A stretch of DNA of 64,000 bases from Achatina immaculata (GCA_009760885.1 CM019716.1:14839702-14903701), one strand, 5' to 3'; counted from the stretch's first letter, positions 19,602-31,760 are shown. A program made the numbers and translations. The notes: generated by a model not told the origin, from the letters alone.

Positions 19602-21119
19602 CTGGTCTAAGGACTGTTATTGCCGGAGTTGGGGTGGAAAATTCGCTCTCCACTCCAGTGGCGTGCGTCTCAAACAGCCTCTGGCAGTCAAGTCCAGCTC
19701 CTGGCCTTCTCGTGGCAGAACTGTTTAAACTGACAGGAGAAGGGGTGAAGGCGAATATCTGGCGCCTGAGAACCAGATGCTTCGGGTAGATGTTTGGTAG
19801 CTCATCTACCGCTGCTGGCGAGATTCTTCAACTGCTGTGCGTGGAGCGGTGCTCCTCCCGGCCAATGAAGAAATTTGCAAATGAGGTTGTCGCGCGGCAC
19901 CACTGCGAAAAAGGTGGTAGAAAGGATAAAGCGAAGCAAACAGTCAAATCACGGCACCTCTGGTCTTGAGGTAGGCCACATCCTAAGTGCACTCATATCG
20001 GGTGAAATGCCTGAACCGGCTTAACCCAGAGGTTAAGACACTGCTGGCGAGACTCTTCGAATGCCGCGCGTGGAGTGAAGCTCCTCCCGGTCAAGGAAGA
20101 AACTACGAAAAAGAAGTAAAGGTTGCTGTACGGCGCCGATGTGAAAAGGTGAAGGAAAGGATAAAGTGAAATTTGATTGGTATGTCCAGTAGTATCGCTG
20201 CGAGAGCTACACATACCACGGCGCCTCTGCTCTAGAGGCCGGCCGCGTCCGAAATACACCTACACTGGTGAAATATGCCTAAACCGGCTTACACCAAAGG
20301 TGAAAATTGATGGCTAGGCATTTCACGCTACCCTCGCTCTAGAGGTCGGTCACAACCAATATACACTCATACTGGTGAAATATGCCTAAACCGGCTCACA
20401 CCAGGGGTGAAACTTGAAGGCTTACGCATGTCACGGCACCTCTGCTCTAGAAGTTGGTCATGTCCTAAACACGCCCATACTGGGATATGCCTAAACCGCC
20501 TCAATCTAGGGGTGGAAATCACTAGTGGCGAGGATTCGTCCTCCTGGACAAAAGGGTAGTGGCCACGACCACAAGATGCTGAAGTCGTAGACTCTGGACC
20601 AGGGCAGCAGTCTAGAGAGGCAACCACCTCTCACCCGGGGGGGGGGGGGGAATGTATGCGTTTCCTAATCACGCTGAGGTTTTCCGGTGAGAAAGTCCAA
20701 CACTGGACTGGATGGGCAACCACCTCTCACCTGGCGGTGACACACGGGTATCTCAAAACACGTCGAGGTTTTCCTGTGAGAAAGTTCAACTCTGGCCTGG
20801 GTGGGCTACCATCTCTCACCTAGCGGGGATATACTGATATCAAAAAGACGTCGAAGTCTTCCTGTGAGAAAGTCCAACTCTAGATTAAACTGGTGCAACG
20901 AAAACCACGGTGTCACGCAATCCCGCTTCTGAGGCCCACCAAGAATACAAGCTCAAGCCCTGCGATACTCTGAACCTCTTGTGGTTCTCTCAGGGATCTC
21001 GTGTGGTCCTTTCGGGGACCACACGGGGGACCACGGGACTTAACGAGGACCACAGGCGTAAATTCAGTAGGATCACAGGGCGGTCTTGGTGGTAGAAGCG
21101 AACGAAGAAGAAGAAGAAG
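19602..21119 (+). mobile_element. 1.5-kb non-coding retro-insertion with internal tandem repeats
   Basis: ATTTATAATTCT at 19590-19601 is repeated at 21120-21131, and unit 2 lacks the intervening 1518 bases (site near 36908). The right end is (GAA)n, as expected of the 3' tail of a retrotransposed element in plus orientation. It is GC-richer than the flanks. Inside are a diverged duplication of about 230 bp (CTCCTCCCGG at about 19850 and 20085), four diverged units of about 105 bp (motif ATGCCTAAACCGGCT, about 19.96-20.52 kb) and three units of about 105 bp around GTGAGAAAGTCCAAC (20.69-20.88 kb). No long frame or RT motif is present, so it is non-autonomous or the 5'/3' untranslated part of an unknown LINE. 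Confidence 0.75.
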
Positions 21120-21131
21120 ATTTATAATTCT

Positions 21132-22212
21132 ACATACAAGGGTTGCATTATAAATGAATGTCTTTATTCCTTACTATACTGGCATCTGTGTGTACAATGT
21201 ACTAATTTACACTGCCGTATAGACAGATTTTATTTATTTATTTTTCGACATGTTTCTTAAAACAAAATGTATAAGATGGCCACTTCACGTAGCATGGATG
21301 CCTGGAGTCCAGCAGATCCGAACCCAGGCTACTACCTTCGTTTGTGACCAAGCTGACTACACAGGATAATATTCATTCGTTCTGTCTAAAAATAAAAATC
21401 TCATTGTTTATCTGTTATTCGTTCGCTCATTCTCTGACCCATACATACTTACTAATCTGAGCAGGAATCTAACTAGACCCTTACTTTACTTTCACAACAT
21501 TCTCCTATTTACCCATCCCACCTTTGTACCTAATCTTACCCACCCTGCAATCTACCTACAGTCCTGCGTCTACTCACCCACCCACCCACCTACTTACCTA
21601 ACCATTCACCTAACAACCTATATACCCCCCGCCCCCCCAAGTTGCTTATATACTTACCAACTATGTACCTGCTAAGCCAACTATTTGTGTATGTACTATA
21701 CTTCACAATCTGTATATTTCACTATCTATACAGTTACGTTCATATTTACTACCCACCTACACACGCCTACCTACTAAGTTATCGTTTATATTCTTAATTA
21801 CCTAAAGATACCTACCCCACCTTCACATCTACCTCTAACTCAAACAACCTCTCTTCAAGTTAAGTTGTAACTTAGACTGTGAGCGATGTGACGAGCAACA
21901 TATTTTTGTTCGTCTCTGTCAAAGTCGTATATCTGGCAGAGTTTAATAACTAAGAGAAAAGTCAATAACAGAGAAGGAACGGCTTTGGTTCTCACACAAC
22001 CTGAACGTTGCAGACGAGGGAGGACACGCTTGAGTTTTTGTTGGTGATTTCAAAGCCTGTATGAATGTGTGCACGTGTCTGGTGTGCGGCCGCGCTGTGC
22101 ATGTGTGTCTGTGTGTGTTTGTATGGGTGTGTATGTATGTGCGTGTGTGTGTGCACGGTGATTATCAGCCCACAAAATAGCAACCATATCTCACCAGTCG
22201 TAAATTGTAGGA
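21132..22212. other. Non-coding 5' flank of LRR gene 2 with short repeats
   Basis: It aligns with 36.9-37.95 and 39.9-48.1 kb. It includes an ACC/TACC-rich stretch (about 21480-21830) and a GT-rich stretch (22060-22155). No gene was found. Confidence 0.6.
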
Positions 22213-22263
22213 TATAAATTCAGCGAACCAATCACAGTAAAGACGTGGCCTCGATTATAAAAA
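22213..22263 (+). promoter_or_regulatory. Putative conserved promoter block of LRR gene 2
   Basis: TATAAATTCAGCGAACCAATCA is conserved at 48088-48108 in front of gene 3: a TATAAA at 22213 and a CCAAT at 22228-22232. A second conserved piece follows, GGCCTCGATTATAAAAATAGAAC here versus GGCCTCGACTCTAAAAGTAGAAC at 48112-48134. It lies 210-260 bases before the start codon. Promoter function is inferred. Confidence 0.45.
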
Positions 22264-22470
22264 TAGAACAATGATGGCAACTTTCTGTTTGAAAACTAGT
22301 CCTGCTGTAAGGTAAAAAAAAAAAAAAAACGATTAACCATTGGCTAGTTACAGCAGTCTGAACTTCAGTAATTCTGAGAGTTTGGGGCAACGATTATATC
22401 AGACTCTCTTGGCAGACGCTCTCTGAGCTTTGCTGTCTGAGGCGCACGCTCTCTGTATGAAGAATATGAG

Positions 22471-22551
22471 ATGAATTCAAACTTGACTCTCATTTGTTTG
22501 ATCATCATCACCAGCTATGTCATATTAACCGTGACGTCTTGTGCTTACAAG
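22471..22551 (+). CDS. LRR gene 2, exon 1 (signal peptide)
   Basis: ATG plus 26 codons reads MNSNLTLICLIIITSYVILT and then VTSCAYK, a hydrophobic signal peptide. GTAAGT follows at once. The frame runs on without a stop into the intron, but the matching exon of gene 3 (48295-48375) ends at the same codon with its own donor, and both join in phase 0 to exon 2. The start is the first ATG in this frame close to the conserved promoter block. The signal peptide sends the protein to the secretory pathway. Confidence 0.75.
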
Positions 22552-23270
22552 GTAAGTCTGTATGTGCTGATGGAATCTGATAGGAGACATGAACTTCGAG
22601 ACAAGGTAAGCGAGAGTCAATGTCTCGTCCTATGTATCAAGACTAAACTAGCCTCGACAGCCGCTAAGAAACAGTTTTTATTTGTACAGTTTTATGCAGA
22701 CTTTAAAATAATTTTTGTTGTAGTAGTCATTAATTTTTTTTTAACGTTAATCAGGTTAGTTTTTAACTGTTTGGGGATAAAAGGGAAATGCGGGTTGAAA
22801 AAAAGGGGGTGGAGGGTTGTGGAGGAGTAAAAGTAGTTAACCACGTAATCTAGGGCTATAGATCTTACCTACAAGACGTTAGATAATCTGGCTTTGTCCT
22901 GCTCTGCAAAGAAAGCCGGGTCTCTAACAGTTGGTATAGTTATTATTAACTATGAGATAAGCAAGTGTCCTTCCACCAAAAATGAAAAGTTACCGGAGAT
23001 GTTTACGATGAAACAATGAAATCTTGTTAACTACTGACTTAAATCAGTGAATACCTTCACATCCTCCAAGAGAATAATAATAATAATATGCGGGTGTCAG
23101 AGCGGCTGTGGAATATTAAGTAAATGAGACATAATAAAGACTCTCCCTAATATATACATATATATAAGACGGCACATCATTCAAGACAACAACAACTTAG
23201 AATAACAAAACCTCAGTGCAACAAGAACGATAGCAGTTAAGTCACAAAGATAGACAATGATCAACGAGCA

Positions 23271-23329
<59 letters not shown>

Positions 23330-25237
23330 CGGTGAATCTCATTCATATTACACTTCCCAGTACTTGGCTAGGCCCTTTATTACCAAAAGCCTCACCAAGA
23401 AAAAAAACTCCATCACACTAATCTTAAACTTTTTCTTCCTCTGATATTTCTGAACTTCCACAGTCATATGAGTCATTGCTGAGCAAGTCGCACTAATTCT
23501 TCAACATTATCTTCCACGGTCATGTGAGTCATGAAAAAATGTTGCAGTTACACAACCGCAGCGTGTGAACAAAATGATAATCAAATGAAAAGAGAAACTC
23601 ATCTCAACACGTACATACAAATAGATCTCTGTGCATGAAAACACGTGAAATACATCTATGTATAAAAATCGTCAACACAAAAGCATACATGAGCAAGAAT
23701 TCAATTCGAAAAAATTCACTTGAACGTTTTAACATCATATATGAGTAAATTATCTATTTTGAGATAACTGATGACTTTAAAATGTAAGCTTGAAAAGAAT
23801 GGAAAAATTTCAGTTGACAAAATCAATAAACGTAACACATAGCAATCTCAATAAGCACAATAAATCAATATTGTAAATTGCATAATAATAATACTGTTAT
23901 GACCCACATTTAATGTAGCGCATTGAAAAACTTGACAGTACACTGAGGACTTCACCTACGATACGAAACAGTGTTCTCTACACAATTTGTAAGAAAAACC
24001 TACAAATGACTCACTTAATACGACATCCGTAGCAGTATATTAGAATAAGTACAGAGTGATCGGAAAAATCCGATCCTCTGGCGGTCGCTTGGGGAGAAAA
24101 AAAAGCACCGTGCGGCATTTTAACTAGCAGACGACAAGGACTAGCAGACGACAAGAATGAGCAGACGACATAAGGGGTAGAGACGAAGGGGACGACATGA
24201 TTAAAAACGGTTAGGACAGATAGAGATAGATAGAGAGAGGCTGTAACTATGTTAATTGAAATGTAGTTTTTTTAGGAGACAAGGTTGTAAAGTTATTTAA
24301 GTAGTGTTGTAGTTGATTGTTCTTTTTAGGACAAAAACGTGAATCTGTGTTGGAAGACTGTGTTAGTAGTTTTCACTGTATATAATTTACGTTATTTTTG
24401 GATATTGTATGGTAGTGAGGATCCCATAGCAACGCTAATAGCTCGGGCCATTTTTATATCCTCATGTTAATGTTCCATCAGTTACACTACATCCATAGCA
24501 ACAGGAATTTAACAAATGGGAATTCGGCATTAAACTGTTGTGATTTTACTTGTTGAATCCTGTGATAATTGGTTTCATGTTGAGTGTTAACTGTGGTATT
24601 GAGTGAGCCAGTTACGTGTAACTGGTCATGTTCGTGCACGAGAATGTAGTTGTTGTTGTCTTGGGTTGTTGTTGTCACACGGTGTATAACAATGTGACGT
24701 CTGCTGTGTCACTTGTGTAGAAGTAAAGTAAATCTTCTTCTGTAAATAGTGATGTTGTAATAATGAATGAAGAGTTCACTAGTTTAAGATAGTTAGCCAC
24801 ACACACACACATACCACCACATTACAGTACCGTGTGTGGGCAAACCACGTGTTTAATGTTTAGTGTTAGCAATTACACTAGTACAAAAATAGGCATACGA
24901 GTAAACATCAAAGCACAGAAAAACCTACATTAAATAAAGCAGGCGCAGGTGGAGATCATTAGAGGAGACAAACTTACAAAATGTCACATTAATATCCGTA
25001 AACCAGTTACGAAAACACGCTCCTCCACTTCCTGGTCGTACCTCAACAACAGCACAAACACGAAATGAATTAAATCAGCAACACATCACTGACCTGACAT
25101 ACCCACTAGACAGACCTCGTGAGCAATACGAGGCCCTTACCTTGACCCTTCGGGTCGGTCACCCCAAAGGCTAAAAACCAACCACCTTCACACACCGCCA
25201 TTACTGTCAAAGAGCCTGACACAGGTAAAGGCTCGTG

Positions 25238-25602
25238 TCTTTGCCATGGCTGTTCTAAAGGTACCGAGACAGTCGAAGCTTACAACATGGCTAATGTTCT
25301 AAAGGTACTGAGACAGTCGAAGCTTACAACATGGCCAATGTTCTAAAGGTACTGAGACTGTCGAAGCTTACAACATGGCCAATGTTCTAAAGGTACCGAG
25401 ACAGTCGAAGCTTACAACATGGCTAATGTTCTAAAGGTACCGAGACAGTCGAAGCTTACAACATGGCCAATGTTCTAAAGGTACCGAGACAGCTGAAGCT
25501 TACAACATGGCTAATGTTCTAAAGGTACCGAGACAGCTGAAGCTTACAACATGGCTAATGTTCTAAAGGTACCGAGACAGCTGAAGCTTACAACATGGCC
25601 AA
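25238..25602 (+). repeat. 44-bp minisatellite, about 8 copies
   Basis: The unit is AATGTTCTAAAGGTACCGAG followed by ACAGTCGAAGCTTACAACATGGCT. It is not seen in unit 2. Confidence 0.9.
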
Positions 25603-25984
25603 TGGAAAATCTATAACGGTTACACGATGATGGTGAAGTTTGTTCCAAAACCCATTGTTAATATGCACTATTAAAATAAGAAAAAAACAATTTTCTCTCT
25701 ATTAATTCACATCTTTATTGCGAAAGTCATTTTGTTCATGATAGAAAATAGTTAATGGAGTAGTCGCTTTATAACCACTATAAGAGGAGCAGTCCACACT
25801 GGATCATGACAAAACTGACACTTGAATGCTGTCTCCATGGAAACAGTAAACAAAAGACCCTGATATAAATTAATCCACATTATAAAAAAAAATGTGCTTA
25901 CAAGGAAACGGCCTGTAGCATACAGTATTCTTTGTCTTTTCAATGTCACCTGGCGTTTAATTCAAGAACTATTGATACTTCTAG

Positions 25985-26140
25985 TGTTATGATAGCTTCT
26001 GTCCTTGTACAGGTAGAAAGTAGCTTATGATAGCTTCTATCCTTGTACAGGTAGAAAGTAGCTTATGATAGCTTCTATCCTTGTACAGGTAGAAAGTAGC
26101 TTATGATAGCTTCTATCCTTGTACAGGTAGAAAGTAGCAT
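25985..26140 (+). repeat. 38-bp minisatellite, 4 copies
   Basis: The unit is TATGATAGCTTCTATCCTTG followed by TACAGGTAGAAAGTAGCT. Unit 2 has about one diverged copy near 52950-53000. Confidence 0.9.
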
Positions 26141-26578
26141 GATTTCCTGATCAAAGAGAGAAAGCCCTGGATTCTCACATAATACGAGTAAGCTCTTTGT
26201 GTAGTCCCCAGCTGCGACGCAGGGCTCTTGTTTCACCAGCTAAGCCAGCTATCGAGACTCAGTTTCAAGGGCTACCCCCCCCCCCCCCCCCTTCAGTTTG
26301 GGCCTAGCCTGAATGATACGGCACGTGTGCTATTTTCTCTGCTGTTTGCCAGCTTCACAGGCCATCTTCAAGCTCACGCTGAAAGCGACGAAAGTTTAAA
26401 AGTCTCCCAAACGACGTCGTTTTAAAATCCCATTTCCTTGCGATTCTCCCGTTTCAGAAAGCAGTCCTTACTTGACAAATGAAGACCTTAACACTGAAAA
26501 GAATTCTTACGTCAAAGCTCGAGCAATTGAATCGTAACACGTTAATCGTTTACCAGAACAAACGAATGTTTCCTCCAG

Positions 26579-26683
26579 GGGTGTTTCTGCTGGAAGGGAG
26601 CCTCTACCTGCGAGAATTTCCAAACTATACCGCCGCTGCTGGTTGGACCTAACGTCACTAGTACTTCCATTTTACGCTTTATG
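26579..26683 (+). CDS. LRR gene 2, exon 2 (LRR N-terminal cap)
   Basis: This 35-codon phase-0 exon lies between CCTCCAG and GTAGGT. It reads GCFCWKGASTCENFQTIPPL and then LVGPNVTSTSILRFM. C-x-C, a further C, then NFQTIPPL match an LRR N-terminal cap: disulfides close the hydrophobic core before the first LRR. Gene 3 has the same exon at 53513-53617, with CCICSDRIATCKNLQTIPPL. It was located by aligning the paralogous introns, where this block and its splice sites are better conserved than the surroundings. Confidence 0.8.
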
Positions 26684-28271
26684 GTAGGTACACCACCGTA
26701 GAGTCTTAAATTACTACAGCATCTAGTAAGTCATATAAGTCGGTGTAGTAATATTCAGTTACAGCAAATAGTATAAGCGCTGGGTAATGATCATAGATTA
26801 TACTAACTCTGAATATGATGAAGAAACAAAAGCTGAACTAATATTAATAAACAAGTGGATCATAAAGGGAATGCTATGATAAGAATCACAAACGTGGATG
26901 TTATTTGTTGCAGCAATTTAATTAAATTTAGATTCTGTGTTGTATGAATTGTGCTCTTCTCCTTCAAATTTGTTTTATAAGAGTTTATCATAGGTTTCTT
27001 GTTCATTAGTAAGTATTCAAGTATTCAAATATTATTAATGATCTGTTATATGTTTCACTGTTAAAAGTTGAGTATTTTCAAGAAATGGAAAAGCAGATGG
27101 TCAAAAACTTGATGTTGCTTATTGAGCTGATGTAGGCGTGGCGGTTCGTATGATCTATATGTTGGTGGAGCTTATCAAGAAGTTTGCTTGTGAGAAATAA
27201 CAACTCAAATTCACTTCCCATTCTACCCTGTGTGTTTGATCTTCACCAAGAAGAAACTTGAAGTTAATAGTTGCAGGTGAATACAACAAGGTTATAATTA
27301 ATAGCTGCAGGTGAATACAACAATGTTATAATTAATAGCTGCAGGTGAATACAACAATGTTATAATTAATAGTTGCAGGTGAATACAACAATGTTATAAT
27401 TAATACCTGCAGGTGAATACAACAAGGTTATAATTAATAGCTGCAGGTGAATACAACAAGGTTATAATTAATAGTTGCAGGTGAATACAACAATGTTATA
27501 ATTAATAGTTGCAGGTGAATACAACAATGTTATAATTAATAGCTGCAGGTGAATACAACAATGTTATAATTAATAGCTGCAGGTGAATACAACAATGTTA
27601 TAATTAATAGTTGCAGGTGAATACAACAAGGTTATAGTTTCAAGGACATACAAAAAAGTCGTAGCTGGAGAGAGATACAACACGTTTATAACTCAATGGT
27701 GGTACAACAACCTCGTAACTACAAGGAATTACATAACGGTCATAGTTAGAAAGACATTTAGCAAAGTCATATTTGCAAGGAGGTACAACAAGGTCATATT
27801 TGCACGGAGATACCACACTGTTATAGTTGGAAGGAGATAAAACAAGATGATAATTATGTGTGAATAGAACAAGGTGTTAGTTGCAGGTGAATACAACAAA
27901 CTTGTAGTTGCAGGTGAATACAACAAACTTGTAGTTGCGGGTGAATATAACAAAGTCACAGTTATGCAGGGGCATAAAAAAAATCTAAACTCCAAAGACA
28001 AGGTCACTGTTGCAAAGCATTATAACAAGGCCATAGCTGGAAAGAGATAAAACATTTCATAGATGCAACGTTAAGTATCAAGATCATTATCCTGATCAGA
28101 TAATTCGTTCCATTAATTGGTGTCATGCAAAATGTACTAAAGTAATGAACTGTTCCAATTCTCTTAGAATATTTGGTCGTTTAAGGCACTTGCATATCGA
28201 GTGCTAGTAGATTAATATTAACTCATTCCAGTGTAACCATGTGTAGTAAAACTTTTCTCTTTCTCTTCTAG
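26684..28271 (+). other. Gene 2 intron 2
   Basis: It runs from GTAGGT to TTCTCTTCTAG. Besides the 34-bp array it contains further degenerate GCAGGTGAATACAACA-like units to about 28050, with diverged counterparts at 54210-54460. Confidence 0.7.
27263..27640 (+). repeat. 34-bp minisatellite, about 11 copies
   Basis: The unit is GTTATAATTAATAGCTGCAG followed by GTGAATACAACAAG. It is expanded only in unit 1. Confidence 0.9.
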
Positions 28272-29264
28272 TACGGCAACATAATCGACGTACCCAGTCA
28301 CAGTCTACCTCCAGGACTCTTAAGTCTTACATTCAATGGCCACCCACTAACTAACATATCACCTGATGCGTTTGAAGACTCCCCGACGTTACAAGTGATA
28401 GAATTCAGAAGAGCAAAGTTTACTAAGCTTCCAGAGGCACTGGTCCAACTGAGAAATGTATCTTCGTTTGAGATAAATGACACGCATATAGATATGTGGA
28501 ACACCACCATATTGGAACATATCGGGAGCCCGATAGAAATACTGACTTTACAGAACGTTGGTCTGTCCTCTTGGCCCAGCTGGATTCCATTCTTTCATTC
28601 GCTCGAGATCCTTGACCTTTCTTTCAATCCATTAATACGATCTGTTCCTGATGATGCTTTCAGCCATATTGAACAGACACTGAAAAGAATACATCTTTCT
28701 GACACTGGATTGACAAAATTGCCAAATACAGCTAACATATCTGGACTTGTCAGTTTGAGGGTATCAAATAATAAAATCTCCCAGCTTACATCTGACAGGC
28801 TTTGGCTGAATATTCTCGAACTTAACCTGAAAAACAACAGCGTAACTGAAATCACAAACACAAGCTTCAGAAAGAATTCCTTAATACAGACATTAAATTT
28901 AGATTACAATCCATTAACTACAATTTGGCTGTCAAGTTTCGAAAACGTCCTTAATCTATCTGATCTTTCTCTTTCATATACAGGATTGACTGAAATTCCT
29001 CTGGCTCTGACATCTTTGACCACACTGAAGTCTTTGGGTTTGACAAAAGTTGCTCAGATATCTTGCCCTCATCCTCCTCGCGAAGAACTAGTTCAATGGT
29101 TTAAGTCATACAATGGGACGCTCCGTGTGTCTGGTGCTTGTCCTAGCGGTCAGGGGTTTGAAAGTTATTTAAACGGTTTTAGTATTACAAGTACAGTCCA
29201 TGGTAACAGTGTTGTGTCTGTTTTTATGTGTGTGTTTCTATTGCTGTTTGAAATAGTAATTTGA
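28272..29264 (+). CDS. LRR gene 2, exon 3 (LRR domain, C-cap, GPI-like tail)
   Basis: There are 330 codons plus stop after a TCTCTTCTAG acceptor. The exon starts TAC GGC AAC (YGNIIDVP); the spliced protein is 392 aa. About nine LRRs occupy residues 70-320, for example LEILDLSFNPLIRSVPDDAF and LVSLRVSNNKISQLTSDRL. The C-cap runs from QISCPHPP to SGACPSGQ (cysteines near 327 and 352). The end, NSVVSVFMCVFLLLFEIVI, is hydrophobic with no cytoplasmic tail, as in GPI-anchored proteins. Several N-glycosylation sequons are present. This predicts a small cell-surface LRR-only protein, possibly for recognition or adhesion; the ligand is unknown. It is about 90% identical to gene 3 over the last 256 residues by hand count. 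Confidence 0.9.
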   Translation, partial: YGNIIDVPSHSLPPGLLSLTFNGHPLTNISPDAFEDSPTLQVIEFRRAKFTKLPEALVQLRNVSSFEINDTHIDMWNTTILEHIGSPIEILTLQNVGLSSWPSWIPFFHSLEILDLSFNPLIRSVPDDAFSHIEQTLKRIHLSDTGLTKLPNTANISGLVSLRVSNNKISQLTSDRLWLNILELNLKNNSVTEITNTSFRKNSLIQTLNLDYNPLTTIWLSSFENVLNLSDLSLSYTGLTEIPLALTSLTTLKSLGLTKVAQISCPHPPREELVQWFKSYNGTLRVSGACPSGQGFESYLNGFSITSTVHGNSVVSVFMCVFLLLFEIVI

Positions 29265-29787
29265 AAGAAAGATTGCTCGCTGTGTTTACGTGCACCTTCT
29301 TTACATTATATAGAAATGACTAGGGTAGAGTTTACCTGAAATTAAGAAGTAAATATCGAAATGAATTGTCTAATTTAAGAAAAAAAAAGATCTGTCTGCA
29401 TGCTAATAACCACCATAAAAATAAATCTTTGATCGCTACAAATAGAACTTCTGAAGGCACAAATGTCAACCACGAGCCACTTTTATTTTGAAAATTCATA
29501 GATAATTTTAAAGAAGAAGAAAGAATATTTGTAACCATAAACAAACATATAAAACTAAGATCTTTTCTGTACAAACGTCACAGCAAAGTACAATTTTTGG
29601 CTAATAGTTCTAAATAAAGAGAGGGAGAAGAACAAAGATGGACAGTGTGGGGATGGTGGGGGATGATGCAGGGACTGGAGATTTCAGAGATAGAAATACA
29701 TTTATATTACCCCTTCACTGTTTGAAATAGTATTCCAACGGTATTTTGAGAGGGAACTGTAAAGAAGTAAAATCTACATTCTTCTTG
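29265..29787. other. 3' flank of LRR gene 2
   Basis: The first about 110 bases are almost identical to those after gene 3 (55621-55730), then similarity drops. An AATAAA near 29612 is a possible polyadenylation signal. Confidence 0.6.
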
Positions 29788-30682
29788 TCAAGCTTAGCAA
29801 GCTGTCATCGTAATAAACTTACCAAGCGATCATTAGAAGCTTAGCAAGCTGTCATTAGAAGATTAGCAAGCTGTCATTAGAAGCTTACCAAGCGATCATT
29901 AGAAGCTTAGCAAGATGTCATCATAAACTTACCAAGCGATCATTAGAAGCTTAGCAAGCCGTCATCATAAACTTAACAAGCGATCATTAGAAGCTTAGCA
30001 AGATGTCATCATAAACTTACCAAGCGATCATTAGAAGCTTAGCAAGCTGTCATCATAAACTTACCAAGCGATCATTAGAAGCTTAGCAAGCCGTCATTAG
30101 AAGATCAGCAAGCTGTCATTAGAAGTTTAGCAAGCGGTCATTAGAAGCTTAGCAATTTGTCATTAGAAGCTTAGTAAACGGCCATTAGAAGTTTAGCAAG
30201 TTGTTATTAGAAGAATGGGAAGCTGTCACTAGAAGCTTAGCAAACTGTCATTAGAAGCTTAGCAAGCTGTCATTAGAAGATTAGCAAGCTGTCATTAGAA
30301 GCTTACCAACCGATCATTAGAAGCTTAGCAAGCTGTCATCATAATAAACTTACCAAACGATCATTAGAAGCTTAGCAAGCTGTCGTCATAAACTTAACAA
30401 GCGATCATTAGAAGCTTAGCAAGCTGTCAACATAAACTTACCAAGCGATCATTAGAAGCTTAGCAAGCTGTCATTAGAAGATCAGCAAGCTGTCATTAGA
30501 AGTTTAGCAAGCGGTCATTAGAAGCTTAGCAAGCTGTCATTAGAAACTTAGTAAACGGTCATTAGAAGTTTAACAAGTTGTTATTAGAAGAATGGGAAGC
30601 TGTCACTAGAAGCTTAGCAAACTGGCATTAGAAGCTTAGCAAGCTTTCATTAGAAGCTTAGCAAGCTGTCGTTAGAAGCATT
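29788..30682 (+). repeat. 22-bp minisatellite with higher-order structure
   Basis: About 40 copies of AGAAGCTTAGCAAGCTGTCA plus TT, with CATAAACTTACCAAGCGATC variants. A rare variant AGAATGGGAAGCTGTCACTA occurs at about 30212 and again about 377 bases later. Unit 2 has only one or two diverged units near 56140-56180. Confidence 0.9.
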
Positions 30683-31760
30683 CCAATTTCAATAAAACAA
30701 CTGCCTCTTTTAAAAAATGCGTCTGTGTTTTAAAAGATAGTGATGTCGTTATAGACAATAATGATGTGTTATTGTAAACAAATCACTTTGTATGGAATTA
30801 TCTCACCTTTAGCTCTTGTATGTGTTCATGCTTTAGTCAGAGACATCATTTAGATAGTGAGATTATTTGGAGAAAGATTTTTATGTGACAGATCATTAGG
30901 AGAAATGTTTTAGTTCAACACATTGTGAAGTCTTTAATAAAGATTATTTCTATTTCTTGTTCTTCTACACAGTGTCACAGATTTAATCTAGTCAGTTATA
31001 AACTGGAGAGACATAGTGAGGAAGAGAAGTAAAGCAGGCGAAGAATCAACTTTTTAACTTGTGATATTTTGTTAACAGCTCTTGGATGTTCCAACAAATT
31101 CTAAGTTATTATTTGGTTTGACCATGTTGGCAAACTTTTCCAAGATGATACTCTGAACTTTCAAAACTGCAGTTCATGATTTTAAAATCCTTCAGGATTA
31201 TTTTTAGAGCAACGAAATCAATGACCCGTGAATAACTCGAAGCAAGGTCAAAATGACGAAAGGAACATTCAGTTAGAAGATGCGCCTAAAATTAACACCT
31301 GTATACAAATTTCACACATGCAACTTACTTCTCTTAGAAACTTATGAAATGAAGTGTCATTTAAAAAGTGAATAATACTTGCATGTATGAGGATATAAGG
31401 TTATATAATTTATTGACAAATATAAGTGAGATATTTTTAACAGTAGAGGCGCAATCTGTTCTTCTTAATTGTTTTAACCTTTTTTTTATTTTTAATAATG
31501 GCGTTATACGTAGAGTGGCTTATGCTGAGGAATTTATTTGAATAAAATAAAATGATTCCCAACTGAGAGATGGGGAGGAGACAGTTATAACATTTCTAAA
31601 CCCAGGGACTGATGTTAGACACATGAAGCATCATTCCCTCCATTCTTCACACTGGGGAAAAAAAACGGGGCAAACTGGGCGAGGGGAATGAAATGTTAGA
31701 AGATTGTATGTGCTTCAATAGCCTGAAACAGCTTTGGAAGACAGCATAACAAAGATGAAT
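30683..31760. other. Non-coding sequence homologous to 56.2-57.23 kb
   Basis: No gene is seen. It aligns with unit 2 in blocks. Confidence 0.6.

Larger units (their letters stand above)
22552..26578 (+). other. Gene 2 intron 1
   Basis: It runs from GTAAGT to CCTCCAG. It contains a TA run (23268-23327), a palindrome GATCGGAAAAATCCGATC at 24058-24075 and the 44-bp and 38-bp minisatellites. About 23.1-25.6 kb has no recognisable counterpart in unit 2, so it may hold old insertions. Confidence 0.6.

Noticed and set aside
22471..22830. A 119-codon single-exon reading of gene 2 exon 1
   Set aside because: The frame beyond 22551 is intron: GTAAGT at 22552 and the gene 3 counterpart diverges after the same codon.
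24058..24075. Palindrome GATCGGAAAAATCCGATC as a transposon end or terminator
   Set aside because: A single short hairpin with no partner or repeat border found.
26180..26260. Possible tRNA or SINE on the minus strand (box A-like TGGCTTAGCTGG)
   Set aside because: No acceptable box B follows, and the unit 2 counterpart near 53080 is not better. Not enough for a call.
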